Assembly (NCBI GenBank): GCA_019137115.1
Contig: JAGVSV010000313.1
Span: 1-15,650 of the forward strand
From: Bacillota bacterium
GTDB lineage: Bacteria > Bacillota > Clostridia > Christensenellales > Aristaeellaceae
Direction of reading: 5' to 3'
Length of the DNA stretch: 15,650 nucleotides
The notes under the pieces were generated by a model. It had not been told where the DNA came from, made no database searches, and worked only from the letters and a program-made list of their open reading frames with translations. Below are positions 6,130-13,655 of the stretch, piece after piece. A program made the translations under genes and the position numbers. The first letter of the stretch is position 1. Each line of letters starts with the position of its first letter.

Positions 6130-8067
6130 ATGAAAGGCACCCTGTCCCTGCTGTTGGCTGCAGTCCTGCTCCTGTCGGTCGTCCCCTTTGCGCTCGCCGC
6201 GGACACGACATACAGCCAATCTCCCATTCTGGATGCAAAGGTTGAAAGCGGCGAACTCCCCCCTGTGGCAGAGCGCCTGCCCCGGGTGACAAAGCTGCCC
6301 GACGAAATATTGCCGGAGTATCTGGACTACCAGATCGGCACATATGGCGGCACGATGCGTTTTGTCACCGCCGTTGTCAACTGGGACGCGGACGTTTTCA
6401 TTATGAACAACGAAGGGTTTCTGACCATGCAATCCGGCAACAGCGACGTCATCACGCCCAACATTGTCGAAGCCTATGAGGTCAACGACGCGTATACCGA
6501 GTTCACCTTCAAGCTGCGCGAGGGGCTCCGCTGGTCCGACGGCGTGCCGGTGACCATGGAGGATGTGAAGTTTACCATCGAGAAGGTCATCTTCAATGCG
6601 GAACTCACCCCGGTCATCGCCAACTTCATGCGGGACGGCGGGGTCGCCACGGGCGATCCGTTCACCTTTGAAGTGGTGGACGACTGGACGTTCAAGCTCA
6701 ACTACAAGGAGCCGTACGGCGGGTTTGTTGTGCATCTGTCGGTGGCTGGCTGGAAGGGCTATACCGAGCTGCTCAAACCCAAACATTTCCTGGAAAAATT
6801 CCACAAGGATTCCTATGAGAGCTACGAAGCCTACACCGAGGCCATGAAGCCCTATGCCGACGTGCTCAACCTGGATTTGGGCCTGGACGCCTCCTGGGTG
6901 ACGCTGTTTTCACAGGCCGACTGCACCAACTGGGAGCTGACCGACCCCACCGACCAGCTGGCCAGCAAAACCTTCGCGGCAGCCGGCGAGACGGCCAACT
7001 TTCCGGTGCTGTACCCCTGGATGATGGTATCCAGCGACGGCGGCATCACCACCTATGAGCGCAACCCGTACTACCACAAGGTGGACGCGGCGGGCAACCA
7101 GCTGCCCTATATTGATAAGCTGACCTCCACGCTGGTGGAGAACATGGAGATGGTGCAGCTCAAGTACGTGGCCGGCGAGGTGGATTTCGCCCGCGAGTCC
7201 GCCACCATCGACAATGTCACCCTGTACAAGGAAAACGAGGAGAAGGCCAACATCATCGCGCACCTGACCCAGCTGCACAACCACCCCACCGACATCCAGA
7301 TCAACTTCAACTACAAGGATGAAGCCTGGCAGGAAGCCATCGGCGACATCCGGTTCCTGCGCGCGCTGGAAATGTCCATTGACGCGGAGGAAATCCTGGA
7401 GTCGGTGTACAAAGGCCTTGGGCACATCAACCCCCACTGGAACTGCATCGGCGATACCGACGGCGCCAATGCCCTTCTGGACGAGATGGGCATGCTGAAG
7501 GGGGCGGATGGCTTCCGCACCACGCCTTCCGGCAAGCCGTTTACGATCCATATCATCAACTCCCCGGACGCCAGGGACATCACCACCGTCACGGAGCTGT
7601 ATGTCGAGTTCTGGAGCGAACTGGGCCTGAAGGTGGAGGTCACCACGCTGGAATCGTCCATGCGCCAGCAAAAGGAACAGGCCAACGAGATCCCCGTGCG
7701 CGTGTCCTGGCTGCCCTCCACACAGCTGTGGTACCAGGCTGGCTTCGGCCCGCTGGCGCCCCTGTGGACGCAGTGGTTCGACGCCGGCGGCCTGACCAAC
7801 CCGGATGTGACAGGCGGGGAGGAGCCGCCCGAGTGGGCCAAGGAGTTCCATCTGCTCAAGCAATCCCTGATGACGGTCAGCCCCAAGGACGCCATCCATG
7901 TCGTGCTGCCTAAAATTGTGGACGTCATGACCGATAAGCTGTTCACCATTGAGCCGCTGACCGATATGCAGCAGTGCGTAGTGATCAACCGCAACATGGG
8001 CAATGTGCCCTCCGGCGGCATCGGGGTCAGCTGGAACCTCTCCGGCGAGCAGTTCTTCTACAAGTAA
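6130..8067 (+). CDS. ABC transporter substrate-binding protein, family 5 (second of a tandem pair)
   Basis: This is a 645-residue paralogue of the preceding receptor, with the same architecture. The signal peptide MKGTLSLLLAAVLLLSVV ends at ALA before residue 25, again without a lipobox cysteine. GGTMRF and LREGLRWSDGVPVTMEDV mark SBP family 5. An AAGGAAGGA ribosome binding site (6114-6122) precedes the ATG. Compared with its twin, changes cluster in three short segments: HNHPTDIQ against HVNPTDLW, HWNCIGDT against YWKCEGDF, and SWLPSTQLWYQAGF against AWTHSTQLWHYVDF. These alter aromatic and charged residues, as expected if the ligand differs. Its role is to capture a peptide or oligosaccharide outside the membrane and deliver it to the permeases encoded directly downstream. 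Confidence 0.93.
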   Translation: MKGTLSLLLAAVLLLSVVPFALAADTTYSQSPILDAKVESGELPPVAERLPRVTKLPDEILPEYLDYQIGTYGGTMRFVTAVVNWDADVFIMNNEGFLTMQSGNSDVITPNIVEAYEVNDAYTEFTFKLREGLRWSDGVPVTMEDVKFTIEKVIFNAELTPVIANFMRDGGVATGDPFTFEVVDDWTFKLNYKEPYGGFVVHLSVAGWKGYTELLKPKHFLEKFHKDSYESYEAYTEAMKPYADVLNLDLGLDASWVTLFSQADCTNWELTDPTDQLASKTFAAAGETANFPVLYPWMMVSSDGGITTYERNPYYHKVDAAGNQLPYIDKLTSTLVENMEMVQLKYVAGEVDFARESATIDNVTLYKENEEKANIIAHLTQLHNHPTDIQINFNYKDEAWQEAIGDIRFLRALEMSIDAEEILESVYKGLGHINPHWNCIGDTDGANALLDEMGMLKGADGFRTTPSGKPFTIHIINSPDARDITTVTELYVEFWSELGLKVEVTTLESSMRQQKEQANEIPVRVSWLPSTQLWYQAGFGPLAPLWTQWFDAGGLTNPDVTGGEEPPEWAKEFHLLKQSLMTVSPKDAIHVVLPKIVDVMTDKLFTIEPLTDMQQCVVINRNMGNVPSGGIGVSWNLSGEQFFYK

Positions 8068-8142
8068 CAAGTCGCGCGCGGCCCACCCGCCACGCGCACA
8101 GCCTGCGGTGCTCCATCCCATGAAAGTGAAGGTGAACCTGCC

Positions 8143-9144
8143 GTGCTTGCAAGATACATCATCCGGCGGCTGTTGCAGTTTATCCCGCTGCTGATCGCTA
8201 TCAGCATCATAATCTTCGTGATCATCCAGTTGCCGCCCGGCGACTACCTGAGTACCTACATCGTGCAGATGAAAAACTCGGGCACGGATGTCGACCAATC
8301 CTACATCATCAACCTGACGCGGCAGTACGGGCTGGATCAGCCCGCGCACATCCAGTATTTCTACTGGATTACCAACATTGTCACCAAGCTGGACTTCGGC
8401 CGCTCCTTCCAGTGGCAGCAGCCGGTGTCACAGATCCTGTCCGAGCGCCTGCCCGCCACCATCGGCATTGCCCTGCTGTCGCTGGTTGTCACCTGGGGGC
8501 TGGCAATCCCGATCGGCATATACTCCGCCACGCACCAATATTCTCTCGGGGATTACATTTTTATCTTCCTGGGGTTCATTGGCCTGGCGGTTCCCGGCTT
8601 CCTGCTGGCGCTGGGGGCCGTATATGTGATTTTCGTCAACACCGGCGTCTCGCTAACGGGGCTGTTCAGCCCCGAGTATGTCAACGCCGCGTGGAGCTGG
8701 GCAAAATTTGTCAACATGCTGCCCCGCCTGGGCCTGGTGGTCGGCATCATCGGCCTGAGCCAGACAGCAGGGCTGATCCGCCAGATGCGCGCGATGCTGC
8801 TGGACGAGCTGCAAAAGCAGTATGTGATCACCGCGCGCGCCAAGGGCCTGGAGGAGAAAAAGCTGCTGTGGAAATACCCGATCCGCCTGGCGGTCAACCC
8901 CATGGTATCCACCATCGGGTGGATTCTGCCCGGGCTGATCTCCGGTGAGATCGTGGTGTCCATCGTGCTCTCGATGCCCACGATGGGGCCGGTGGTGCGC
9001 CGCGCGCTGATCAGTCAGGACATGTACCTGGCGGGGTCCTTCCTGTTGATTGTCAGCGTGCTGACGGTATTTGGCACGCTGTTGAGCGACATCGCGCTGG
9101 CGGTCATTGACCCGCGCATCCGCTTTGGGGGGGTGGCAGAATGA
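8143..9144 (+). CDS. ABC transporter permease, DppB/OppB type
   Basis: This 333-residue channel subunit of the importer has six predicted membrane segments: about residues 10-29, 105-127, 138-164, 190-210, 258-280 and 298-322. The extracytoplasmic loop after helix 1 holds QYGLDQPAHIQYFYWITN and LDFGRSF, standard for the DppB family. The cytoplasmic coupling (EAA) loop is near 222-240, DELQKQYVITARAKGLEEKK, and would contact the ATPases. The start is GTG at 8143, giving MLARYIIRRLLQFIP; a GAAGGTGA ribosome binding site lies about eight bases upstream. The 75 bases after the second receptor gene contain no U-tract terminator, so co-transcription is expected. Its stop overlaps the next start as ATGA. 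Confidence 0.93.
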   Translation: MLARYIIRRLLQFIPLLIAISIIIFVIIQLPPGDYLSTYIVQMKNSGTDVDQSYIINLTRQYGLDQPAHIQYFYWITNIVTKLDFGRSFQWQQPVSQILSERLPATIGIALLSLVVTWGLAIPIGIYSATHQYSLGDYIFIFLGFIGLAVPGFLLALGAVYVIFVNTGVSLTGLFSPEYVNAAWSWAKFVNMLPRLGLVVGIIGLSQTAGLIRQMRAMLLDELQKQYVITARAKGLEEKKLLWKYPIRLAVNPMVSTIGWILPGLISGEIVVSIVLSMPTMGPVVRRALISQDMYLAGSFLLIVSVLTVFGTLLSDIALAVIDPRIRFGGVAE

Positions 9145-10253
9145 GCGCCCGCAAACGCAGGCAGCAGCAGGACGGCACCTACGAGGTCGCCGGCCAGTGG
9201 AAGCTGATGTGGTGGAAGTTCAAGAAACACCGCCTGGCCATGATCGCGCTGCCCATCATCGTCATCATGTACACGATCACCATGTTCTGCGAGTTCTTCG
9301 CGCCCGCGCTGCCGCTTTCCCGGTTCCGTGACTTCAAGGACTGCCCGCCCTCCGCCATCCGGCTGCGCGACGCGGACGGCAACTTCGTGGGCCTGCACGT
9401 GCGCCTCAAGGAAAGCGTGCGCGACCCCGTCACGTTCCGGAAAGTGTTTGCCGATTCGGACCAAATCATCAAACTCGGCTTCTTTGTGCACGGCGAGCCC
9501 TACCGTTTCCTAGGGTTGTTTGACAGCGACCTGAGGTTCTTCGGGCCCGTGGAGAAGGGGGGTGAGTTCTTCCTGATGGGCACGGACAGCCTGGGGCGCG
9601 ACCTGTACTCCCGCATCCTGTTTGGCGGCCGCATCTCGCTGTCCTTTGCGCTGGTGTCCATTGCCTTTACCTTCTTCATCGGCCTGACATTGGGGGGCAT
9701 ATCCGGCTATCTGGGCGGATTTGCCGACACCATCATCCAGCGCATGATCGACCTGATCATGTCTATTCCCGGCATTCCGCTGTGGATGGCGCTGGCCGCC
9801 GCCCTGCCCACCACGATGTCGTCGCTGGGCAAGTATTTGTGGATGAGCATCATCATGTCCCTGATCGGCTGGACGGGCCTTGCGCGCGTGGTGCGCGGCA
9901 AAATCCTGTCCCTGCGCGAGGAGGATTTTGTCATTGCCGCGCGCCTGTCCGGCGCCAGCCACGGTCGCGTCATCGGGCGCCACCTGCTGCCTTCGTTCAT
10001 GAGCTACATCATTGTGTCCATCACCGCTTCCATCCCCGGCACGATCCTGGGCGAAACCGCGCTGTCATTCCTGGGGCTGGGCCTGCAGGCGCCCACCATC
10101 AGCTGGGGCACGCTGCTGCAGGACACACAAACCGTGGAGGCACTTGCCCTCCAGCCGTGGCTGCTGTGGCCGGCTTTCTTCATCATCGTCACCGTGCTGA
10201 TGTTCAACTTTGCCGGTGACGGCCTGCGCGATGCGGCAGACCCGTACAAGTAG
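9141..10253 (+). CDS. ABC transporter permease, DppC/OppC type, with large outer loop
   Basis: This 370-residue protein is the second channel subunit. Its ATG overlaps the stop of the first permease (ATGA), the usual sign of translational coupling. The basic N-terminus (KRRQQQ, then WWKFKKHRLAMIA) and helix 1 (32-54) match the OppC N-terminal domain. The core helices begin near 165, and the EAA loop is around 255-275 (LREEDFVIAARLSGAS). MGTDSLGRDLYSRILFGGR (146-164) is a family signature. Between helix 1 and that signature lies a roughly 90-residue outer segment, much longer than in E. coli DppC, with charged patches such as RLKESVRDPVTFRKVF. Similar insertions occur, from memory, in a branch of OppC relatives with large receptors; it may form a receptor docking surface. 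Confidence 0.93.
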   Translation: MSARKRRQQQDGTYEVAGQWKLMWWKFKKHRLAMIALPIIVIMYTITMFCEFFAPALPLSRFRDFKDCPPSAIRLRDADGNFVGLHVRLKESVRDPVTFRKVFADSDQIIKLGFFVHGEPYRFLGLFDSDLRFFGPVEKGGEFFLMGTDSLGRDLYSRILFGGRISLSFALVSIAFTFFIGLTLGGISGYLGGFADTIIQRMIDLIMSIPGIPLWMALAAALPTTMSSLGKYLWMSIIMSLIGWTGLARVVRGKILSLREEDFVIAARLSGASHGRVIGRHLLPSFMSYIIVSITASIPGTILGETALSFLGLGLQAPTISWGTLLQDTQTVEALALQPWLLWPAFFIIVTVLMFNFAGDGLRDAADPYK

Positions 10254-10261
10254 GAGCGCGT

Positions 10262-11305
10262 ATGAGCATTGAACAAGATGTAATCCTCAGGCTGAATGAT
10301 GTCAAAGTGCACTTCAAAATGGATGAAGGGCTGTTAAAAGCCGTGGACGGGGTGTCCTTTGAAATCAAAAAGGGGAAAACCCTGGGCATCGTGGGCGAGT
10401 CGGGCTGCGGCAAGTCGGTCACCTCCAACGCGATCTTCAACATCCTGCCCAAGTACGGGCTGCTGGGCGGCGAGATCCTTCTGTACGAAAAGGACCGCAA
10501 GCGCCTGGAACGGCCCATTGACATTGTCAAACTCAACCCCACGGGGCCGGAGATCCGCAGCATCCGAGGCGGCAACATTGCCATGATCTTCCAGGAACCG
10601 ATGAAGGCTTTTTCCCCGATTCACACCGTGGGCAACCAGATCATTGAGGCCATCCAGCTGCACGTGGAGCCTGACGCCAAAAAGGCGCGGGACATCGCGA
10701 TCAGCATGCTGCGCAGCGTGGGCATCGCCAACCCTGAACAGCGCGTGGACGAGTATCCGCACCAGCTGTCCGGTGGCATGCGCCAGCGCGCGATGATCGC
10801 CATGGCGCTGTCCTGCAACCCATCCATACTGATCGCCGACGAACCGACCACCGCGCTGGACGTCACCGTGCAGGCGCAGGTGCTGGAACTGATCAACAAC
10901 CTCAAGCGGGACTTTGGCACCTCCATCATCTTCATCACCCACGACCTGGGCGTGATCGCCGAAATGAGCGATGACGTGGCGGTGATGTACCTGGGCAAGA
11001 TCATGGAATACTGCACCGTGGACGAGCTGTTCTACCGCCCGCTGCACCCGTACACCCAGGCCCTGCTCAAATCCATCCCCACGCCGGGCAAAACGCGCAA
11101 GGGGCGCTTTGAATCCATCGCCGGAACCGTGCCGTACCCGATGAACCTGCCGGAAGGTTGCGGGTTCTTCTCACGCTGCGACTATGCAGCGGAAGGCGTG
11201 TGCGATCAGAGCGGCACGGACATGGTGGAAGCCTATCCCGGGCATTTTGTCCGCTGCACACGGCATGAGGTGCTGGATGCGCCCGGCCAAGGAGGGAACG
11301 CCTGA
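10262..11305 (+). CDS. ABC transporter ATP-binding protein, DppD/OppD type
   Basis: This is a 347-residue ATPase of the importer. Walker A is GESGCGKS (45-52), the Q-loop Q111 is in FQEPM, the signature is LSGGMRQR (169-176), Walker B is ILIADEP (189-195) and the switch histidine is H227 in THDLG. A C-terminal oligopeptide-transporter extension follows, with PLHPYTQALL and four cysteines at 300, 306, 314 and 332. A similar cysteine set binds a 4Fe-4S cluster in the mycobacterial DppD; by analogy it may do so here. The TAG stop of the permease gene is part of the ribosome binding site TAGGAG, and the ATG lies 8 bases after that stop. The last base of its own stop is the first base of the next start (TGATG). 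Confidence 0.95.
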   Translation: MSIEQDVILRLNDVKVHFKMDEGLLKAVDGVSFEIKKGKTLGIVGESGCGKSVTSNAIFNILPKYGLLGGEILLYEKDRKRLERPIDIVKLNPTGPEIRSIRGGNIAMIFQEPMKAFSPIHTVGNQIIEAIQLHVEPDAKKARDIAISMLRSVGIANPEQRVDEYPHQLSGGMRQRAMIAMALSCNPSILIADEPTTALDVTVQAQVLELINNLKRDFGTSIIFITHDLGVIAEMSDDVAVMYLGKIMEYCTVDELFYRPLHPYTQALLKSIPTPGKTRKGRFESIAGTVPYPMNLPEGCGFFSRCDYAAEGVCDQSGTDMVEAYPGHFVRCTRHEVLDAPGQGGNA

Positions 11306-12507
11306 TGGTAACAACGCAGAGCAAACGCATTCTGGAAGTGCGCAACCTGAAAAAATACTTTCCCATCACCGAGGGGTTCCTGAAGCGCACCGTCGGCTAC
11401 GTCAAGGCCGTTGATGACATGAGCCTGCATGTGGACGAAGGCGAAACGGTGTCCCTGGTGGGGGAATCCGGCTGCGGCAAAACCACCTTCGGACGCAGCG
11501 TGCTGCAAGCCATCAAGCCCACCGCCGGCGAAACCCTCTTCACCCAGCAAAACGGCGATGTGGTGGAATTGAGCTCCCTGCCCTACGACAAGCTGCGCGT
11601 TGTGCGCCGCGATATGCAGATGATCTTTCAGGATCCCTACGCGTCGCTCAACCCGCGCATGACGGTGCTCAACATCATCTCCGAGCCCCTGGTCTGCCAC
11701 AAGCTGATGTCCGGCCGCGCGCTGCGCGAGTACGTGATGGAGCTGATGGAAACGGTGGGCCTGGACCCCCGCCACTTGGAGCGGTATCCCCACGCGTTCT
11801 CCGGCGGCCAGCGCCAGCGCATCGGCATCGCCCGCGCGCTGGCCACCAAGCCGCGCTTCATCGTGTGCGATGAAGCCGTGTCCGCGCTGGATGTATCCGT
11901 GCAGGCGCAGATTTTGAACCTGCTGATGGACCTGCAGGAAAAACTGCACCTAAGCTACCTGTTCATTTCCCATGACCTGGGCGTGGTCAGCCACATCTCC
12001 GACCGCGTGGCCGTGATGTATGTGGGCCGCGTGGTGGAGCTGGCGCCCACCGAGGAACTGTTCGACCATCCGCTGCACCCCTATACCGAGGCGCTGCTCT
12101 CCGCCAAACCCGTCGCCGACCCGCGCAACAAAACCCAGCGCATCGTGCTGGAGGGCGATGTGGCCAACCCGGCCGACCTGCCCAGCGGCTGCCCGTTCCA
12201 CCCGCGCTGCATGTACGCGCAGGAGGTATGCAGAACCGTCGTGCCCGAATGGCGCGAGCTGAAGCCCGGCCATTATGTATCCTGCCACCGCGCGCAGGAA
12301 CTGGCGCTGGTCGGCATGGGCCAGACGCGCGAAGGGCGCGGCCAGATTGCGCAGCCGGATGTGCCGGCCGCACCCGCCAATTCTGTGCAGGACCTTCCGG
12401 ATGCCGTATTTGCCGAGGGATTGCGCGATCAGCCAGCATTGGCAGATACCATCCCTGTGGAGAAACCCCAACAACAGGACCAAGGGCAGGAAGGAAGCCA
12501 GCCGTGA
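11305..12507 (+). CDS. ABC transporter ATP-binding protein, DppF/OppF type, with C-terminal tail
   Basis: This 400-residue protein is the second ATPase. Walker A is GESGCGKT (53-60), the signature FSGGQRQR (165-172), Walker B FIVCDE (185-190) and the switch histidine H223. The C-terminal domain has PLHPYTEALL and cysteines at 296, 302, 309 and 327, spaced CX5CX6CX17C, the pattern linked to a 4Fe-4S cluster in a mycobacterial relative. The known fold ends near residue 332. About 68 further residues follow, rich in Gln, Pro, Ala and acidic residues (for example PVEKPQQQDQGQEGSQP), which I do not recognise. GGAGGG at about 11291 precedes the start. The stop overlaps the GTG of the next gene. Confidence 0.94.
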   Translation: MVTTQSKRILEVRNLKKYFPITEGFLKRTVGYVKAVDDMSLHVDEGETVSLVGESGCGKTTFGRSVLQAIKPTAGETLFTQQNGDVVELSSLPYDKLRVVRRDMQMIFQDPYASLNPRMTVLNIISEPLVCHKLMSGRALREYVMELMETVGLDPRHLERYPHAFSGGQRQRIGIARALATKPRFIVCDEAVSALDVSVQAQILNLLMDLQEKLHLSYLFISHDLGVVSHISDRVAVMYVGRVVELAPTEELFDHPLHPYTEALLSAKPVADPRNKTQRIVLEGDVANPADLPSGCPFHPRCMYAQEVCRTVVPEWRELKPGHYVSCHRAQELALVGMGQTREGRGQIAQPDVPAAPANSVQDLPDAVFAEGLRDQPALADTIPVEKPQQQDQGQEGSQP

Positions 12508-12878
12508 ACCTGGGCGTGCTGCTGCTCCTGTCCGCGCTGGCGCTGGTTGTCATCATCTTTGGTTCGGGGTATTATTTCCGATGGGTGTTCCAGCGCATGG
12601 TGATGAACCATCTGCAGGATCTGGACACCGTGCGCGGCACCCGGCTGGCGCCTCCACGATGGATGAAGGGCTACCACAAGCGCATCGAGCAGGGCGCCTA
12701 CAATGTCGCGCTGTGGGAAAAGCAGCGGAGCAAAAACCTGGGCTTACTGGCCAGCCTGGAGCGCTTCTCCCGCAAAACCAACATGATGGATGGTGAGGAC
12801 ACCCGGCAGGGCGTGTTACAGGAGCTTTCCTCCATCCGCACCGAATGGCAGGCGCTGTCGCCTGGCGATCCCCTGTAA
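12504..12878 (+). CDS. Small membrane protein of unknown function, coupled to the ATPase gene
   Basis: I do not recognise this 124-residue protein. It has one N-terminal membrane helix (about residues 4-24, LLLLSALALVVIIFGSG). A basic soluble part follows, with PPRWMKGYHKRIEQGAYN and KQRSKN, and a helical, mildly acidic end. The positive charge after the helix predicts the C-terminal part in the cytoplasm, on the side of the ATPases. The start is GTG at 12504, overlapping the TGA of the ATPase gene (GTGA); AGGAAGG (12489-12495) is the ribosome binding site. A longer frame exists back to 12228 but lies inside the ATPase gene and has no site of its own. The overlap suggests it is made in fixed proportion to the importer and could be an accessory subunit. 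Confidence 0.75.
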   Translation: MNLGVLLLLSALALVVIIFGSGYYFRWVFQRMVMNHLQDLDTVRGTRLAPPRWMKGYHKRIEQGAYNVALWEKQRSKNLGLLASLERFSRKTNMMDGEDTRQGVLQELSSIRTEWQALSPGDPL

Positions 12879-12891
12879 GCAAGGAGGCGCG

Positions 12892-13263
12892 ATGTCCAAC
12901 CCCAAGGATCCCATGCCCAAGCAGGAATCGTCCGTCAGCGACATGCTGTGGGCATTCCTGCTCTCGGCCATCTTCGGTTTGGTGGCACTGCTGCCCTGGA
13001 TGGTGCTCAAGGACGCGCTGCCGCTGCTAATTTTTGCGCTGGGCGGCTACCAGTTTGCGCACAACGCGTTCACCATCGGGTTCACCATTGCGTTCGGCGT
13101 CGTGTGGCTGGTGCTGACCAGCCTGCTGTGGCACCGGCTGGAAAAGGACTTCTCGTGGAAGAAAGCCCTGCTCAAAACCCTCACCTGGTGCGCCATCGCG
13201 GCGGTTGTCTACCTGGTCGGCATCGGGCTGCTGGCCTGGAGCCACGCGCTCCTGGGCCGCTAA
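12892..13263 (+). CDS. Small polytopic membrane protein of unknown function
   Basis: This is a 123-residue protein with a short hydrophilic start (MSNPKDPMPKQESS) and three or four membrane helices: about 16-37, 41-60 and 62-83, and 96-118. A charged loop, WHRLEKDFSWKKALLK, separates the last helix. I know no family for it. AAGGAGG (12881-12887) sits five bases before the ATG, and the gene starts 13 bases after the stop of the preceding small protein, so both belong to the transporter operon. It ends just before the operon terminator. Likely roles are an accessory membrane partner of the importer or an unrelated passenger; the sequence does not decide. Confidence 0.8.
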   Translation: MSNPKDPMPKQESSVSDMLWAFLLSAIFGLVALLPWMVLKDALPLLIFALGGYQFAHNAFTIGFTIAFGVVWLVLTSLLWHRLEKDFSWKKALLKTLTWCAIAAVVYLVGIGLLAWSHALLGR

Positions 13264-13297
13264 TCTTTCCTGGAAACGCAAAAGCAAAAAAACAAAT

Positions 13298-13330
13298 CCG
13301 GCCCGCCCAAACAGAACGGCGGGCCGGTTT
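13298..13330 (+). terminator. Terminator of the transporter operon
   Basis: CCGGCCCGCC (13298-13307) pairs perfectly with GGCGGGCCGG (13318-13327) around a ten-base loop, followed by TTT. An A-rich stretch precedes the stem. The U-tract is short, but the ten-bp GC stem directly behind the last gene makes termination likely. Confidence 0.7.
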
Positions 13331-13362
13331 CCTCCCAGGATATTACGTGGAGGGGGGGCAGA

Positions 13363-13655
13363 GTGTTCCAGTTCCTTGATACCATCGATCTCAAGTCCGA
13401 CGAGATCATCCTGCGCCTGACCAAAACAACGCCGGCACAGCCTGAGCGTGCCTGGTTGCCAGTGTACTTTTTTGATATCTGCCTGCCTGATGGCACCGCG
13501 ATTGGCCGCTGCGACCTGCGTGTCGGCCACAACCACAAAACCTACATCGGCGGCAACATCGGGTACAGCGTGGACGCCCCTTACCGCGGCCACCGGTACG
13601 CGGCCAAGGCGTGCGCCCTTTTATTCAACTTGGCCCGAAGGCACGGCATCGTCCA
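13363..13655 (+). pseudogene. GNAT-family N-acetyltransferase, 3' part missing
   Basis: The first roughly 95 codons are a good GNAT N-terminal half. Visible are FFDICLPDGTAIGRCDLRVG, the strand GGNIGYSVDAPYRGHRYA, and the acetyl-CoA loop region around YRGHRYAAKACALLFNLARRHG (13580-13650). The expected second half (catalytic strand and 'N..S....E..GF' type motif) is absent. After RRHG the frame runs on only as antisense of the truncated membrane fusion protein gene. GTG 13363 is the likely start, with TGGAGG upstream at 13348-13353. The frame remains open to 14244 and would add a nonsense tail, so the protein is presumably inactive. Confidence 0.7.

Larger units (their letters stand above)
4090..8067 (+). 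repeat. Tandem gene duplication (two direct copies of about 1.94 kb)
   Basis: The two receptor genes (4090-6030 and 6130-8067) are direct copies at a spacing of about 2.04 kb. By eye about four in five residues are identical, with almost no indels outside the signal peptide. Many stretches are identical at DNA level, such as around the repeated codons for DAEEIL at about 5345 and 7380. The product termini are both SGEQFFYK. Confidence 0.85.

Noticed and set aside
4318..6804. Open frame of 828 codons on the minus strand across both receptor genes
   Set aside because: It is antisense to strongly supported coding sequence, has Arg/His/Gly/Val-rich composition, and contains repeated copies because the receptors are duplicated. 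A shadow of GC-rich codon use.
6910..8349. Open frame of 479 codons on the minus strand
   Set aside because: Antisense to the second receptor and the first permease; same shadow composition, no ribosome binding site.
12228..12503. Longer start for the first small membrane protein
   Set aside because: This part lies entirely within the ATPase gene in another frame, and the GTG at 12504 has its own ribosome binding site and stop/start overlap.
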